In this document: piece after piece, positions 28,455 through 37,090 of the stretch
Position numbering within the stretch: position 1 is the stretch's first letter
Layout: the number at the start of each line of letters is the position of its first letter
DNA from: Vibrio gangliei
GTDB taxonomy: Bacteria; Pseudomonadota; Gammaproteobacteria; Enterobacterales; Vibrionaceae
Assembly: GCF_026001925.1 (NCBI RefSeq)
Contig: NZ_AP021869.1
Location: forward strand, 62,001 to 126,000
Reading direction: 5' to 3'
DNA length: 64,000 nt
Notes under the pieces: generated by a model
Told to the model about the DNA's origin: nothing
The model's input: only the letters and a program-made list of their open reading frames with translations
The model's database searches: none
Program-made: the position numbers and the translations under genes

Positions 28455-28787
28455 TTATACGTGCCGTGGTGCGAACATGATGATAGCCATGCCGATCAAC
28501 GCTACCGTTACACCTACTATGTCCCATAAAGTTGGTCGAATACCATCAACTATCCACAGCCATAGTATTGCTACAAAAATATAAACCCCACCATAAGCAG
28601 CATAAACCCTACCAGCCGCTGTTGGGTGAAGAGAAAGTAACCAAGCAAATAGTGCTAAGGATAGAGCTGCTGGTAGTAAAAGCCAGACAGATTTCCCGTC
28701 TTTCAACCAGAGATAAGGTAGATAACACCCCAATATTTCTGCTACTGCTGTAATAAAGAACAACCCGATAGTTTTTGCTTCTACCAA
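28455..28787 (-). CDS. YnfA/UPF0060-family small membrane protein
   Basis: The 110-aa protein has four hydrophobic helices with YnfA-family motifs: [17 protein letters not shown] near the start, and [20 protein letters not shown] and [20 protein letters not shown] later. YnfA is related to small multidrug resistance transporters. Its substrates are poorly defined. Start is a TTG at 28787, supported by GAGGA 7 bp upstream (GAGGAAATTGAGTTG). It is element cargo. A weak inverted repeat CGTTGA...TCAACG lies 3' of it. Confidence 0.85.
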   Translation of the reverse strand: MVEAKTIGLFFITAVAEILGCYLPYLWLKDGKSVWLLLPAALSLALFAWLLSLHPTAAGRVYAAYGGVYIFVAILWLWIVDGIRPTLWDIVGVTVALIGMAIIMFAPRHV

Positions 28788-29081
28788 CTCAATTTCCTCA
28801 TATTATTTATGACCGACTTAGCACTGAATATGACGATTGTAACGTTCAGCTCTCAATGATGCTTGGCTATTGCTTCAATTTATGAATCCAGACACAACAA
28901 AGAACAACTGATTAATTTCTTAAAGGCAACACATCGCTCTGACACACTGCCACCGTTCATCAGAGATAAGTTTTATTAAGGCTACGTAAGTACAGTTGAT
29001 AGTAGTGATCTTTGCTGTAACGAAGGAATGGGGCATTTTCGATTTAGGAATGGCAGCGTATCGATTGCGATCGCTGCCATT
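28788..29081. other. Non-coding stretch before the right transposon end
   Basis: I see no gene. In Tn7 the tnsA gene begins here and reads inward. The minus strand of this stretch has no open frame resembling TnsA, so the transposition genes are wholly missing. A perfect hairpin closes it at 29049-29081. Confidence 0.5.
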
Positions 29082-29084
29082 TTA
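29049..29084 (+). terminator. Hairpin beside the right transposon end
   Basis: AATGGCAGCG (29049-29058) pairs with CGCTGCCATT (29072-29081) around a loop containing ATCGAT, with a few T afterwards. It may insulate cargo from flanking transcription. It directly abuts the first right-end site. Confidence 0.5.
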
Positions 29085-29150
29085 GTATGATACTTTAATA
29101 CTAAGTATGAATCTTTATTACTTGGTATGAGACTTTATTACTCTCTCACA
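29082..29150 (-). repeat. Right end of the Tn7-like element with three abutting sites
   Basis: On the minus strand, AATAAAGTCTCATACC (within 29121-29140), AATAAAGATTCATACTTA (within 29101-29120) and TTAAAGTATCATACTAA (within 29082-29100) follow one another with an almost exact 20-bp period. The terminus TGTGAGAGAG follows at 29150. Close-packed right-end sites against spaced left-end sites is the Tn7 layout. Confidence 0.88.
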
Positions 29151-29155
29151 ATAAG

Positions 29156-29332
29156 GCCGCGATTTTTATGAACTTGATGCCTGCGGTGACCGCGATACTC
29201 GCCAGTTTGATTTTGCATGAACAACTGACACTGTTTCATTACAGTGGCATGGCGATGATCATTGGTGGCGTGATTTTGGCCCAAAGAAGTCACAGCACTA
29301 AACCTATGATGGCAAAAGTGCCGCAAAAATAA
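29156..29332 (+). pseudogene. DMT/EamA-family exporter, 3' part
   Basis: This encodes the last 58 residues (AAIFMNLMPAVTAILASLIL and onward) of the exporter interrupted at 25726, in the frame that continues from Ala-Asp-Lys. It has no start of its own. The hydrophobic C-terminal helix pair is typical of the second EamA repeat. Confidence 0.9.
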
Positions 29333-29393
29333 TCATGACTTCGGCAACAAGAATGGGTTGGATTCTGTTGCCGAACATTACATCAATATGAGT

Positions 29394-29885
29394 TTACGCC
29401 CCTGGCGGAATCGCTAAACTCTCTGCGATCATTTGGATTAATTCATCTTCTAACTCAAAACGCTCTTCAAGCACTTCGCCAATCTGAGACAAATCGGCAT
29501 CGAAGTCTTCCAATTCATCCTCGGCATCCACATCGGCATATTTGTCGGTGTAGTTGAGCAGAGGTTCTGTGGTTTCGACAATCTTGAAATAGGTTTGATT
29601 GATTTCTTCCGTAGGTGAGAACCCTGTGGATTGCCAAGAATCCATCACCATGTCATAAATTTTGAAATGACCTTCAGAGATATAATCGACCACATGCTGA
29701 CAAAAGTTCTGTAACTCTTGTGGGGAAGGCAGTTTTGCGAGAGCGGTTTTTTTGTGATGAGTTGGTTTTAGCGTTGCTAATTTCCAATATTCAACAATCA
29801 GGTTTTGCCGAGTATCGAGCCAATGGTCGATAACGTCACTGGAACCGCCAAATTGTGCTTGTGTCTGTTTAAGTTTATTTAGCAT
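29394..29885 (-). CDS. rsd: Regulator of sigma D (anti-sigma70 factor)
   Basis: Rsd binds sigma70 region 4 and lowers housekeeping transcription in stationary phase. The 163-aa all-helical protein (E. coli 158) has the family pattern VIDHWLDTRQNLIVEYWKLA near the start and an acidic C-terminal part. The ATG at 29885 was chosen because GAGGATACAGCC gives a good Shine-Dalgarno. The longer open frame to 29975 lacks one. It is divergent from nudC, as in E. coli rsd-nudC-hemE. Confidence 0.9.
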   Translation of the reverse strand: MLNKLKQTQAQFGGSSDVIDHWLDTRQNLIVEYWKLATLKPTHHKKTALAKLPSPQELQNFCQHVVDYISEGHFKIYDMVMDSWQSTGFSPTEEINQTYFKIVETTEPLLNYTDKYADVDAEDELEDFDADLSQIGEVLEERFELEDELIQMIAESLAIPPGA

Positions 29886-30072
29886 GGCTGTATCCTCATA
29901 ATAGCTAACGCCTTTTGTTTGGCGTCTAGCCTCTCTATTTATCGAATAGAGGGTCCTTTTGATAGTGTATACCATGGGGGTTATGAGTGGTTATAGACAG
30001 CAAATCGATAAGCACTGGTATGAAATTAGAGTGCCAGTAAAATGGTGCAACTTCAAGCAATGAGATGACCCG

Positions 30073-30864
30073 ATGATAAAAAAAGATCAAAAAGTAAACT
30101 GGTGTATCGTTGATGGTAGCGCGTTACATTTACACGACAAAACCTTGCCTTACGGATCAGCTCAGGAACTAAACTTTCCGCTTGAGCATGCAACCCTCAT
30201 CGGTGAGTTAGACGGTGTCCCTTGCGCCTGGCTGAATGCGAGTGAGATAGATGAAGATCTAGAAATGACGCCATTGCGTGAGATGTTAATGCAGCCAGAG
30301 GCGCTGTTTTTAATGGCCAGCCGAGCGGTACAATATGGCTATATGTCGACTTCGCAACGTTTTTGTTCGCAATGTGGTGGGCGTAATCACCTCAACCATA
30401 ATCAGTTAGCGATGCAGTGTAATGATTGCCGCACTTTGCATTACCCACGTATTTTTCCATGCATCATTGTTGCGGTGAGAAAAGACAATCAAATTCTGCT
30501 CGCGCAACATGCTCGACATAAAGGGGGAATGCACACGGTCATTGCCGGTTTCGTTGAGGCAGGTGAAACCTTGGAGCAATGCGTTGCCCGAGAAGTGGAA
30601 GAAGAAACCGGTATTGTGGTTAAGAATATTCGCTACTTTGGCAGCCAGCCTTGGGCATTTCCATCGAGCATTATGATGGCCTTTTTAGCCGATTATGACC
30701 GTGGTGAGATTCGGGTTGATGAATTTGAATTATCGTCAGCGGGCTGGTTTAGCGCTGATAATATTCCCGATGTTGCTCCGAAAGGCACCATTGCTCGCGC
30801 TTTGATTGAACACACACTAGGTTGTGAAATAGAACAAAATCGAGATGTAATAAGTAATACTTAG
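30073..30864 (+). CDS. nudC: NADH pyrophosphatase / RNA deNADding enzyme
   Basis: NudC hydrolyses NADH to NMNH and AMP and removes NAD caps from RNA 5' ends. The 263-aa protein (E. coli 257) has a zinc site with Cys98, Cys101, Cys116 and Cys119. The Nudix box is at about residues 159-181 ([20 protein letters not shown], then TG), and the NADH-pyrophosphatase signature SQPWAFPSS follows. No plus-strand terminator is visible after it. Confidence 0.94.
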   Translation: MIKKDQKVNWCIVDGSALHLHDKTLPYGSAQELNFPLEHATLIGELDGVPCAWLNASEIDEDLEMTPLREMLMQPEALFLMASRAVQYGYMSTSQRFCSQCGGRNHLNHNQLAMQCNDCRTLHYPRIFPCIIVAVRKDNQILLAQHARHKGGMHTVIAGFVEAGETLEQCVAREVEEETGIVVKNIRYFGSQPWAFPSSIMMAFLADYDRGEIRVDEFELSSAGWFSADNIPDVAPKGTIARALIEHTLGCEIEQNRDVISNT

Positions 30865-30889
30865 CTGAAGGTTCAATTACGCAGACAAT

Positions 30890-30962
30890 AAAAAAAAACC
30901 TCCGGGTTCGCCGGAGGGGTAAGTAAGATGTCGTTATGAGATGCTGAACATCGTGTGTTCAA
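30890..30962 (-). ncRNA. Candidate small RNA, minus strand, upstream of hemE
   Basis: A GC-rich stem CCTCCGG/CCGGAGG (30899-30905 and 30911-30917) is followed on the minus strand by nine T, a strong terminator with no leftward gene to terminate. About 50 nt upstream on that strand, GAACA and TGTTC form a second hairpin (30946-30960). A -10-like TATAAC lies at 30972-30967. The -35 is poor. The predicted RNA is about 70 nt with two hairpins and an AU-rich linker, typical of Hfq-binding sRNAs. I do not recognise a known family. Confidence 0.45.
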
Positions 30963-31136
30963 GCTCGTTATAATTGTGCTAGCCAGCAAAGTATTAACAA
31001 ATCACGTAATTGTGGCAAATTTCGCCAATGATTAATGTTCAAGAACATGATCTGCATTACAAACCATTAGCAAAATGTGCGCTGTGCAATGTTAGAATAG
31101 CAGCGAGATAAGCAAGCTAATTTTTAGGATAGAAAA

Positions 31137-32204
31137 ATGACCGAATTGAAAAATGACCGTTATCTACGTGCGTTATTGAAGCAACCTGTAGATTACACGC
31201 CAGTATGGATGATGCGCCAAGCAGGTCGTTACCTACCAGAATATCGTCAAACACGCAGTGTCGCGGGTGATTTCATGTCGCTATGTAAGAATGCAGAATT
31301 AGCATCCGAAGTGACTTTGCAGCCATTGAAACGTTTCCCACTGGATGCGGCGATTTTATTCTCCGACATTTTAACTATTCCAGATGCGATGGGGCTTGGC
31401 TTGTATTTTGAAGCTGGTGAAGGGCCAAAGTTTGAACGTCCAATCACTTGCAAAGCGGATGTCGATAAAATTGGCTTGCCCGATCCAGAAGGTGAGTTGC
31501 AGTACGTGATGAATGCAGTACGCCAAATTCGTAAAGACCTGCAAGGTGAGGTGCCGCTTATCGGTTTTTCAGGCAGCCCTTGGACCCTAGCCACTTATAT
31601 GGTGGAAGGTGGCAGCTCGAAAGCCTTCACCAAGATCAAAAAAATGATGTACGCCGAGCCAGCGATTTTGCATGCGTTGTTGGATAAGTTGGCAGATAGC
31701 GTGATTGAATACTTAAATGCTCAGATCAAAGCGGGCGCGCAATCTGTGATGGTTTTTGATACTTGGGGTGGCGTGTTAACCCCGCGTGATTACAACGATT
31801 TTTCTTTGCAATACATGCACAAAATTGTCGATGGCTTGATCCGTGAAAATGAGGGTCGCCGTGTACCCGTGACACTATTTACCAAAAATGGTGGTATGTG
31901 GTTAGAAAAAATTGCGGCGACCGGTTGTGATGCCGTTGGCTTGGATTGGACCATTAATATCCAAGATGCGGTCGCACGTGTGGGTGATAAAGTGGCACTA
32001 CAAGGCAATATGGACCCATCTATTTTGTACGCTCAACCAGAACGTATTCGCCAAGAAGTTGCCACCATTCTTGGGGGCTTTGGTGATGCCGGTACCGGCC
32101 ACGTATTTAACTTAGGTCATGGTATTCACCTTGATGTGCCGCCTGAAAATGCCGGCGTGTTTGTCGATGCGGTACACGAGTTATCTAAGCCGTACCATAA
32201 ATAA
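31137..32204 (+). CDS. hemE: Uroporphyrinogen decarboxylase
   Basis: HemE removes four acetate carboxyls from uroporphyrinogen III to give coproporphyrinogen III in heme synthesis. The 355-aa protein (E. coli 354) starts [20 protein letters not shown]. It has the signature [16 protein letters not shown] (about residues 22-37), with the catalytic-site Arg, and the [16 protein letters not shown] loop. AGGATAGAAAAATG gives the start. It ends at its own terminator. Confidence 0.97.
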   Translation: MTELKNDRYLRALLKQPVDYTPVWMMRQAGRYLPEYRQTRSVAGDFMSLCKNAELASEVTLQPLKRFPLDAAILFSDILTIPDAMGLGLYFEAGEGPKFERPITCKADVDKIGLPDPEGELQYVMNAVRQIRKDLQGEVPLIGFSGSPWTLATYMVEGGSSKAFTKIKKMMYAEPAILHALLDKLADSVIEYLNAQIKAGAQSVMVFDTWGGVLTPRDYNDFSLQYMHKIVDGLIRENEGRRVPVTLFTKNGGMWLEKIAATGCDAVGLDWTINIQDAVARVGDKVALQGNMDPSILYAQPERIRQEVATILGGFGDAGTGHVFNLGHGIHLDVPPENAGVFVDAVHELSKPYHK

Positions 32205-32235
32205 CCGTTAAGGTTGATACTGTTGATATTGAGTT

Positions 32236-32266
32236 AAAAGCGTAGATCTTAGATTTACGCTTTTTT
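32236..32266 (+). terminator. hemE terminator
   Basis: AAAAGCGTA and TACGCTTTT arms enclose an AT-rich inner stem and are followed by T residues. It separates hemE from the efflux operon. Confidence 0.8.
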
Positions 32267-32379
32267 GTATGTTGGTTAGCGGATTTCAGTTAACTGCTCC
32301 GATCAGTCTATTGCAGTTTATCTGCACAAGTTCTAATCTATATACCCAAGTGACTAAGTTAGGAAGCAACGATAACACC

Positions 32380-33762
32380 ATGATTAAATTGAAGTTGACC
32401 ACATGTATTAGTCTAGCCTTATTACTTCCTTCATTTGCCAGTGTCGCGCAAGAAGTCACTTTCTACCAAGCATGGCAAGCGCTATTAGAAAATAATGATG
32501 GTCTTGCAGCAGAAAAGGCGAGTGTAGAGCAAGCCCAATATAAGCAAGATGCTGCCGGTGCTTTGAGCCTTCCCAGCATTACCCTAAGTGCCAATTACAC
32601 GCGATTGGATGATGATATTAGTGTCTCACCTTCTGAGTTGGCCGATAGTACTTCCCTAGGTTCTAGTGCATTAACTCAAGCCTTTGATGGCATGCTGACG
32701 TCTACCTTGGTTGAAAAGGATGTTTTTACCAGTTCGATTCGTGCCATTTGGCCTATTTTTACCGGTGGACGCATTTCAGCGGCGCAAGATATTGCCAAAG
32801 CCAAATCAGAAGAAGCGCAATATTTGTTAGCCATGAAACAACAAGGAAAGTTTGAAGATTTATCCAAATACTATTTTGGTGTTGTTCTGTCGCAGCAAGT
32901 ACTCGCTACACGGCAAGAAGTTGAGAATGGCTTGAAAGAGCATTTAGATCATGCGGTTAAAATGAAACAGCAAGGTCAAATCGCTCAAATTCAGCTTTTG
33001 CAAGCCCAAACGGCTTATGACAAAGCCAAAGTGGATACCAAAAAAGCACAACGTGATCTCGAAATTGCTCAAATGGCGCTGACCCGTTTAATTAAATCCT
33101 CTTCCTTGGTTGAGCCATCCACTCACCTGTTCACCAATAAAAGTTTACCGCCGATGCAGGCCTTTATGGATAAAACGCTCCAGGATTATCCCGGTCTCAG
33201 TATTCTCGATGCGAAAGAAAAACAAGCCAATGGTTTAGTGGATGTCGAAAAAGGCAAGTACTACCCAGAAGTGTATGTCTACGGTAATTACAATTTATAT
33301 CATGATGATACGCTGGTCGGTAATAATGCCCCTGACTGGTTAGTTGGGGTTGGGGTGAGCATTCCGTTACTTGATACTTCGGGTCGTTCAGAAAATGTTG
33401 GCGCCGCACACAGTGCGATTAAAAAAGTCGGCTATTTACGTGCACAAGCCAAGCAAGATTTGTCTCTGCTGGTGGAGAAAACGTATCGTGAAGCCAATCA
33501 AGCGTTAGAAGAATACGACGGTTTAGCATCGAGTGTTTCTATGGCCGAAGAAAATATCCGCCTACAGAAAAAAGCATTCAGTCAGGGCTTAGCGACGTCA
33601 TTAGATGTGGTGGATGCTGAGCTTTATCTTAATAGCATTAAAACTCAACGTTCAGCAGCGGCTTATCAATATGTGCTGTCGCTATCACGCTTATTAGCGG
33701 TCAGCAGTGAAATCGATAGTTTTAATCAATACCAACAATATCAAGGGTTAGAGGTGCAATGA
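32380..33762 (+). CDS. TolC-family outer membrane efflux protein
   Basis: The 460-aa protein has a cleavable signal peptide (MIKLKLTTCISLALLLPSFA, cleavage near SVA-QE) and two OEP repeats with long coiled-coil helices, as in TolC channel proteins. It should form the outer-membrane tunnel for the inner-membrane parts encoded downstream. The frame is open to 32269, but the hydrophobic signal starts at 32380. AGGA lies rather far upstream (15 bp). The stop overlaps the next start (ATGA). A fragment of the dispersed repeat TATACCCAAGTGACT sits at 32341-32355 in its leader. Confidence 0.87.
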   Translation: MIKLKLTTCISLALLLPSFASVAQEVTFYQAWQALLENNDGLAAEKASVEQAQYKQDAAGALSLPSITLSANYTRLDDDISVSPSELADSTSLGSSALTQAFDGMLTSTLVEKDVFTSSIRAIWPIFTGGRISAAQDIAKAKSEEAQYLLAMKQQGKFEDLSKYYFGVVLSQQVLATRQEVENGLKEHLDHAVKMKQQGQIAQIQLLQAQTAYDKAKVDTKKAQRDLEIAQMALTRLIKSSSLVEPSTHLFTNKSLPPMQAFMDKTLQDYPGLSILDAKEKQANGLVDVEKGKYYPEVYVYGNYNLYHDDTLVGNNAPDWLVGVGVSIPLLDTSGRSENVGAAHSAIKKVGYLRAQAKQDLSLLVEKTYREANQALEEYDGLASSVSMAEENIRLQKKAFSQGLATSLDVVDAELYLNSIKTQRSAAAYQYVLSLSRLLAVSSEIDSFNQYQQYQGLEVQ

Positions 33763-34748
33763 TGCGTTCAAAAAAAGTCGTCATATTTTCCATCGTTGTT
33801 GCTCTAGTGGTGATTTGGCTTGGCTATATTTTTTGGCTGGCTTATCAACCGAAAGCGGAACGATTTCAAGGTCAGATTGAAGCTCAGCAATATTTGATTT
33901 CCTCAAAAGTACCAGGACGAATTGATCAGGTGTTAGTTAAAAAAGGCGATCAAATTGAGCCAGGGCAGAAAATCTTTACCTTGTTGAGTCCAGAAATTGA
34001 AGCAAAATTAGCTCAAGCGAAAGCGGCCCAAGGTGCAGCGGGTGCGATGGCGGAACAAGCTGAAAAAGGCGCTCGAAACCAAGAAATAGCGGCAGCCAAA
34101 GATCAATGGAATCAGGCGAAAGCGGCAGAAAACTTAATGGAAAAAACCTACCAACGGGTGCAGAACCTTTATAACGATGGTGTGGTGGCTGAACAAAAAC
34201 GCGATGAAGCTTATACCCAATGGCAAGCCTCTAAATACACAGAACGAGCGGCTTATCAAATGTACCAAATGGCCTTAGAAGGGGCTCGTGATGAAACTAA
34301 ACGAGCCGCTCAGCAACAAGAAAAGCAGGCTGCTGGCGCGGTCGCGGAAGTCGAAGCCTATGCGGCCGATACGCAAATTGAAAGCTGGCACGCCGGGGAA
34401 GTGAGCGACATTTTATTGCACTCAGGTGAATTAGCGCCGCAAGGTTTTCCAGTGGTGACCATTGTCGATATGAAGGACGCTTGGGCGATTTTTCATGTCC
34501 GAGAAGATAAGCTACAGCAATTTAAGCAGGGCACGAAACTCAAGGTTCGAATTCCCGCTTTAGGGGATCAGTCTTATCACTTTGTGGTGTCACATGTGGC
34601 GGTCATGGGCGATTTTGCCACTTGGCGCACCACCGATGCGAATCAGGGATTTGATATGCGTACCTTTGAAGTAGAAGCACGTCCTGTTAAGCCGATTGAG
34701 GGCTTGAGAGTGGGCATGAGCGTGTTGTTTGATAGCGTTGCACCATAA
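33759..34748 (+). CDS. HlyD-family periplasmic adaptor subunit
   Basis: The 329-aa membrane-fusion protein has one N-terminal membrane helix (about residues 7-29), a lipoyl-like half-motif (SSKVPGRIDQVLVKKGDQIE), and a long Ala/Gln/Glu-rich coiled coil (about 85-190). The second lipoyl half and beta-barrel follow. It should link the TolC-type tunnel to the permeases. It overlaps the upstream gene by 4 bp (ATGA), so translation is coupled. Confidence 0.88.
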   Translation: MMRSKKVVIFSIVVALVVIWLGYIFWLAYQPKAERFQGQIEAQQYLISSKVPGRIDQVLVKKGDQIEPGQKIFTLLSPEIEAKLAQAKAAQGAAGAMAEQAEKGARNQEIAAAKDQWNQAKAAENLMEKTYQRVQNLYNDGVVAEQKRDEAYTQWQASKYTERAAYQMYQMALEGARDETKRAAQQQEKQAAGAVAEVEAYAADTQIESWHAGEVSDILLHSGELAPQGFPVVTIVDMKDAWAIFHVREDKLQQFKQGTKLKVRIPALGDQSYHFVVSHVAVMGDFATWRTTDANQGFDMRTFEVEARPVKPIEGLRVGMSVLFDSVAP

Positions 34749-34763
34749 ATTGGGATCAATTGA

Positions 34764-35915
34764 ATGATTGAATCTCACGCCCTGCAACGAGAGTGGTCGC
34801 AAATCACCCAGCAGCCCTGGTTAAAGGCCATGTTGTGGTGGCTACCTTGTGTGCTTTTTTTCGCATTATGGTGGATATTCTCGACCGGCAGCGCCCGTGA
34901 TTTACCCATTGGTGTGGTTGACCTTGAGCACAGCAGCCTGTCGAGAGGCGTGATCCGTTATTACGATACCAGCCCAACTTTGCAAGTAATCCAGTCTTAT
35001 ACGTCGATAGAGCAAGGTAAGCAGGATTTACAAGCGGGAAAAATTTATGCTCTGGTGGTCATTCCCGATGATTTAACTCGAGACGTATTACTTGGGCACC
35101 CTCCGACTATAACCACATTTTATAATAGCCAGTTCATTCTGATTGGTAAGCTTGTGACTGCAGCAATGCAACAAGCGCAAGGCACGTTTAACGCCCAAAT
35201 TGAAGCGGAAAAAAATATGAGTAAAGGCAATACGCTACCGCAGCAAGCGTTAGCCCAAGCGGTGCCGATTCAAACTCAAATTACCGCGTTATTTAATAGC
35301 AACAGTCACTATGGTCAGTTTTTGGTGTCGGCGGCCATTCCGGCGTTATGGCAAATCTTTATTGTCGCCACCACGGTATTGAGTTTTGCACTAGAGCAGC
35401 GTCAGCAAGGGATTGCCAAATGGTTGACACCCGATCCCATTCGTCAGTTGCTAAGCAAGATTATCGCCTACACGCCGTTTTATTTAGTGCAAGGTATTAT
35501 CTTCTTACTGGTGATGTATGTGTGGCTAGATTGGCCGATGCATGGTCATTGGAGCATTTTATTATTGGCGCAACTGTTGATGGTGTTGGCTTGCCAAAGT
35601 GTCGGCGCGTTGTTTTTCATGCTGACTTTAGATGCTACTCGTTCAATGAGTTTTGTGGCCGCGTTTACTGCCCCCGCTTTTGCGTTTATGGGTATCACGT
35701 TCCCAACCTCAGATATGCCATTACTTGGACTGGTTTGGCGTAACCTCTTACCGGTCAGTCACTACATCGATGTGCAAGTCAAACAAGTCAATAATGGGGT
35801 TGATTGGGGGCAAGCGGCGAGCTCTTTATTGTCGTTAGGGTGCTTTACCTTGCTACTTTTGCTGGTGGCGGTAAGGGCGAAATCCTTGGCGCTTAAAGTG
35901 GGAGCGACCTCATGA
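34764..35915 (+). CDS. ABC-2 type transporter permease (first of two)
   Basis: The 383-aa protein has the layout of YhhJ/YbhR-type exporter permeases. It has one N-terminal helix (about residues 22-40), a large periplasmic domain (DLPIGVVDLEHSSLSRGVIR), and five C-terminal helices. It would form half of an inner-membrane channel, paired with the next gene product, with which it overlaps by 4 bp. No ATP-binding subunit gene is in the operon. Substrate unknown; relatives move drugs or lipophilic compounds. Confidence 0.85.
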   Translation: MIESHALQREWSQITQQPWLKAMLWWLPCVLFFALWWIFSTGSARDLPIGVVDLEHSSLSRGVIRYYDTSPTLQVIQSYTSIEQGKQDLQAGKIYALVVIPDDLTRDVLLGHPPTITTFYNSQFILIGKLVTAAMQQAQGTFNAQIEAEKNMSKGNTLPQQALAQAVPIQTQITALFNSNSHYGQFLVSAAIPALWQIFIVATTVLSFALEQRQQGIAKWLTPDPIRQLLSKIIAYTPFYLVQGIIFLLVMYVWLDWPMHGHWSILLLAQLLMVLACQSVGALFFMLTLDATRSMSFVAAFTAPAFAFMGITFPTSDMPLLGLVWRNLLPVSHYIDVQVKQVNNGVDWGQAASSLLSLGCFTLLLLLVAVRAKSLALKVGATS

Positions 35916-37090
35916 GTTGGTGGCAAGTATTTCGGTGCGAGTTGAAAGCGATTTTCACTAACCCTGCTTTACTCTTGACGGTATTTGGTGGCGTGGTGCT
36001 GTATTCCTTTTTATACCCTTTGCCATACAGTCAACAACTACCGCGTGAGCAGTCGATTGTGGTGGTCAACTTGGACAATTCATCCAAAAGTCGTGAATTA
36101 GAAAGAATGGTTGATGCGACGCCGCAAGTGAAGATCACTGAGCACGCTTATAGCTTGGAAGAGGCGAAAGCGCTTTTTAATCAAGGCAAAGTGCATGGCA
36201 TTTTATTGATCCCGCGTCATTTCAGCCGAGATCTTTTATTAGGCAAAAGCCCGACACTCGCTTATGCCGGAGATGCCGCGTACTTTCTAGTGTATGGCAC
36301 CGTTGTCGAAGGGTTAGCGACCGCTGGAGGAACACTATCAGCACAAGCCAAAGTGTCACGCATGGTGATGTCAGGTGAAAATTTAGTATTAGCGGCGCAG
36401 CAATACGCGCCGATCAAGCTTTCAATGCAGCCGGTGTTTAACCCCACCAATGGCTATATCAACTACATTGTGCCGGCGGTGTTTGTGCTGATATTGCATC
36501 AAACCTTACTTATCGCAGCAGGGTTATTGGGCGGCAGCATTAATGAGCAGCGCAGTGTTAAACGAGCAGGGTATTGGCAGCATGCTCAAGCATTCGATAT
36601 GTGGTCGGCAAGAGGGATTATTCTGCTTTTGATTTATATCCCTTTGGTGATGTACTACTTCGGCTTTAGTTTCGAGTTTTATGGCATTAACCGCTTGGCT
36701 TCCATGTCGAATTTGTTTGTTTTGATCATTCCATTCTTACTCGCGGTGATCGCACTGGGCATGATCATGGGAGAGCTGATCCCACGTAAAGAATTAGCGA
36801 CTCTGATTGTGGTATTGAGCTCGCTGCCTTTGGTGTTCTGCGCAGGCTTTGTGTGGCCGACAGCTGAATTACCGATGCCATTACAATGGTTAGCACAACT
36901 GGCGCCTTCAACCCCTGCGATTAATGGCTTTTTACGTTTAAATCAAATGGGAGCCAGTTTAGAGCAGGTGCTACCTTACGTGTGGCAACTGTGGCTGCAA
37001 GTGTTTGTGTATGGCGCGGTGGCATTATGGTTAATGAGAAGAAATTGCCAAACCCAAGCGAATCCTAATAAGGTTAGAGTAACCGAGTGA
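35912..37090 (+). CDS. ABC-2 type transporter permease (second of two)
   Basis: The 392-aa protein shows the same plan as its upstream neighbour: an N-terminal helix, a periplasmic domain starting QSIVVVNLDNSSKSRELERM, and C-terminal helices. The two are similar but not near-identical, so they are old paralogues that likely form a heterodimer. It ends the operon and overlaps the convergent UDG-family gene by 17 bp at the 3' end, with no terminator visible between them. Confidence 0.85.
   Translation: MSWWQVFRCELKAIFTNPALLLTVFGGVVLYSFLYPLPYSQQLPREQSIVVVNLDNSSKSRELERMVDATPQVKITEHAYSLEEAKALFNQGKVHGILLIPRHFSRDLLLGKSPTLAYAGDAAYFLVYGTVVEGLATAGGTLSAQAKVSRMVMSGENLVLAAQQYAPIKLSMQPVFNPTNGYINYIVPAVFVLILHQTLLIAAGLLGGSINEQRSVKRAGYWQHAQAFDMWSARGIILLLIYIPLVMYYFGFSFEFYGINRLASMSNLFVLIIPFLLAVIALGMIMGELIPRKELATLIVVLSSLPLVFCAGFVWPTAELPMPLQWLAQLAPSTPAINGFLRLNQMGASLEQVLPYVWQLWLQVFVYGAVALWLMRRNCQTQANPNKVRVTE

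Larger units (their letters stand above)
25726..29150. mobile_element. Tn7-like non-autonomous transposon, 3,425 bp
   Basis: The element begins TGTGGGAGAGG and ends CTCTCTCACA, so both termini read 5'-TGTG(A/G)GAGAG inward. It is flanked by the 5-bp duplication ATAAG (25721-25725 and 29151-29155), the duplication length made by Tn7-type transposition. Both ends carry copies of a TnsB-site-like repeat of form AATAAAGnnTCATACTA, close to the AATAAAGTCTTAAACT repeats of Tn7 ends. Three are spaced in the left end and three abut in the right end. No tnsA, B, C, D/tniQ or E gene is present, so it must move by proteins supplied in trans or be an internally deleted derivative. Cargo: a LysE-type exporter, an AraC regulator, a hybrid antitoxin-like ORF and a YnfA-type protein. 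Confidence 0.9.

Noticed and set aside
28788..29081. A remnant tnsA gene at the right end
   Set aside because: No open frame or TnsA-like residues on the inward strand.
25726..29150. Integron cassettes (attC sites) in the inserted region
   Set aside because: No convincing RYYYAAC/GTTRRRY core pairs or VCR-like sequences flank the cargo genes. The ends are Tn7-like instead.
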